Assembly: GCA_963727045.1 (NCBI GenBank)
Contig: CAVSES010000001.1
Location: forward strand, 558,001-622,000
Source of the DNA: Bog-1198 sp963727045
GTDB lineage: Bacteria > Pseudomonadota > Gammaproteobacteria > Steroidobacterales > Steroidobacteraceae
Length of the DNA: 64,000 nucleotides
Direction: 5' to 3'
Part shown: one piece after another, positions 63,534-64,000 of the stretch
Position numbering within the stretch: position 1 is the stretch's first letter
Layout: every line of letters starts with the position of its first letter
Made by a program: the position numbers and the translations under genes
Notes under the pieces: model-generated
Databases searched by the model: none
Told to the model about the DNA's origin: nothing
The model's input: the letters and a program-made list of their open reading frames with translations, nothing else

Positions 63534-64000
63534 ATGGCCGAGATCGCTCGCGAAATATTGCCCGTAAATCTCGAAGACGAGATGCGCAAATCGTATCTCG
63601 ATTACGCGATGAGCGTCATCGTCGGCCGTGCTTTGCCCGACGTGCGCGATGGCTTGAAACCCGTGCACCGGCGGGTGCTGTACGCCATGCGGGAATTGAG
63701 CAACGACTGGAACAAGGCGTACAAGAAATCGGCCCGCGTCGTCGGGGACGTCATCGGCAAGTATCACCCGCACGGCGATGCGTCGGTGTACGACGCGATC
63801 GTGCGCATGGCGCAGGAATTCTCGATGCGCTACCTGCTGGTCGACGGGCAGGGGAATTTCGGCTCGGTGGACGGCGACCCGCCGGCGGCGATGCGATATA
63901 CCGAAGTGCGCATGTCGCGGCTGGCCGGCGAACTGCTCGCGGACATCGACAAGGAAACCGTCGATTTCAACCCGAACTACGACGAGTCCGAAAGCGAGCC
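63534..64000 (+). CDS. gyrA: DNA gyrase subunit A, N-terminal part
   Basis: The first 155 residues are inside the window (MAEIAREILPVNLEDEMRKS); the gene continues beyond it. Recognisable are YAMSVIVGRALPDVRDGLKP, the active-site region MRYTEVRMSRLAGEL with catalytic Tyr, and the quinolone pocket GKYHPHGDASVYD. In the last, position 83 (E. coli numbering, no gap) is Ala instead of Ser, and 84 is Ser. It is divergent from the mtaD-like gene, matching Pseudomonas-type synteny. Confidence 0.98.
   Translation, partial: MAEIAREILPVNLEDEMRKSYLDYAMSVIVGRALPDVRDGLKPVHRRVLYAMRELSNDWNKAYKKSARVVGDVIGKYHPHGDASVYDAIVRMAQEFSMRYLLVDGQGNFGSVDGDPPAAMRYTEVRMSRLAGELLADIDKETVDFNPNYDESESE

Overview
The window reads as a chromosomal segment of a high-GC gammaproteobacterium, probably from the Xanthomonadales / Nevskiales / Steroidobacterales side. 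The taxonomy is an inference from gene order (rimP-nusA-infB-rbfA-truB-rpsO-pnp, dksA-gluQ, smc-zipA-ligA, yciO-M50 protease-trpS-scpA-scpB-rluB, SDR-ubiG-mtaD-gyrA). It also rests on the Lys/Ala-rich DksA tail and the TamA/TamB, LpxL and ZipA genes of a Gram-negative envelope. No rRNA, tRNA, IS element, prophage or CRISPR array was found.

Layout. 0-4.5 kb (mostly minus): RND adaptor (cut by the window edge) and NodT outer-membrane factor, a His/Asp-rich mini-lipoprotein, a TetR regulator with a palindrome upstream, a periplasmic thioredoxin, a CBS protein and an acidic 80-residue protein. 4.6-12.8 kb: tamA-tamB, an S10 serine carboxypeptidase and a DUF1003 membrane protein. 12.8-14.6 kb: a 28-bp perfect palindrome and a PQQ-type dehydrogenase with a possible leader peptide. 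14.6-20.7 kb is damaged: an ArsR remnant, then an NCS1 permease, an alpha/beta hydrolase, an ABC ATPase and an NAD-type isocitrate dehydrogenase. Each of these four is broken by one +1 frameshift, and a DUF1415 gene nearby has ATC where its start codon should be. 20.7-22.2 kb: a GNAT acetyltransferase and a TauE/SafE permease.

22.3-29.6 kb is the accessory highlight. It is a tight, co-directional, mostly overlapping operon for a tryptophan-tryptophylquinone (TTQ) amine dehydrogenase: mauB-, mauE-, mauD- and mauA-like genes, two monohaem cytochromes c, a bis-MGD molybdopterin oxidoreductase and an APC permease. No amicyanin or mauG gene is present here. The proposed logic is amine uptake or sensing by the permease, periplasmic oxidation by MauAB, electrons passed to the cytochromes, and a cytoplasmic Mo/W enzyme acting on a downstream metabolite. 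A deletion remnant of a class II histone-deacetylase-like gene follows.

29.9-64 kb is mainly housekeeping: LpxL-type acyltransferase, an RRM protein, the translation/transcription superoperon with a structured rimP leader, a PhaR-like regulator, gluQ, an unusual DksA, queF, smc-zipA-ligA, a lipoprotein PPIase, bolA/yciB, yciO, an M50 protease, trpS with a cysteine motif like iron-sulphur TrpRS, scpAB, an rluB-like gene lacking the catalytic Asp, a hydrolase, an SDR, a squalene-synthase-like gene, rmuC, ubiG, an mtaD-like gene with altered metal ligands, and the start of gyrA (Ala at position 83). Many genes overlap by ATGA/GTGA, and GTG/TTG starts are frequent.
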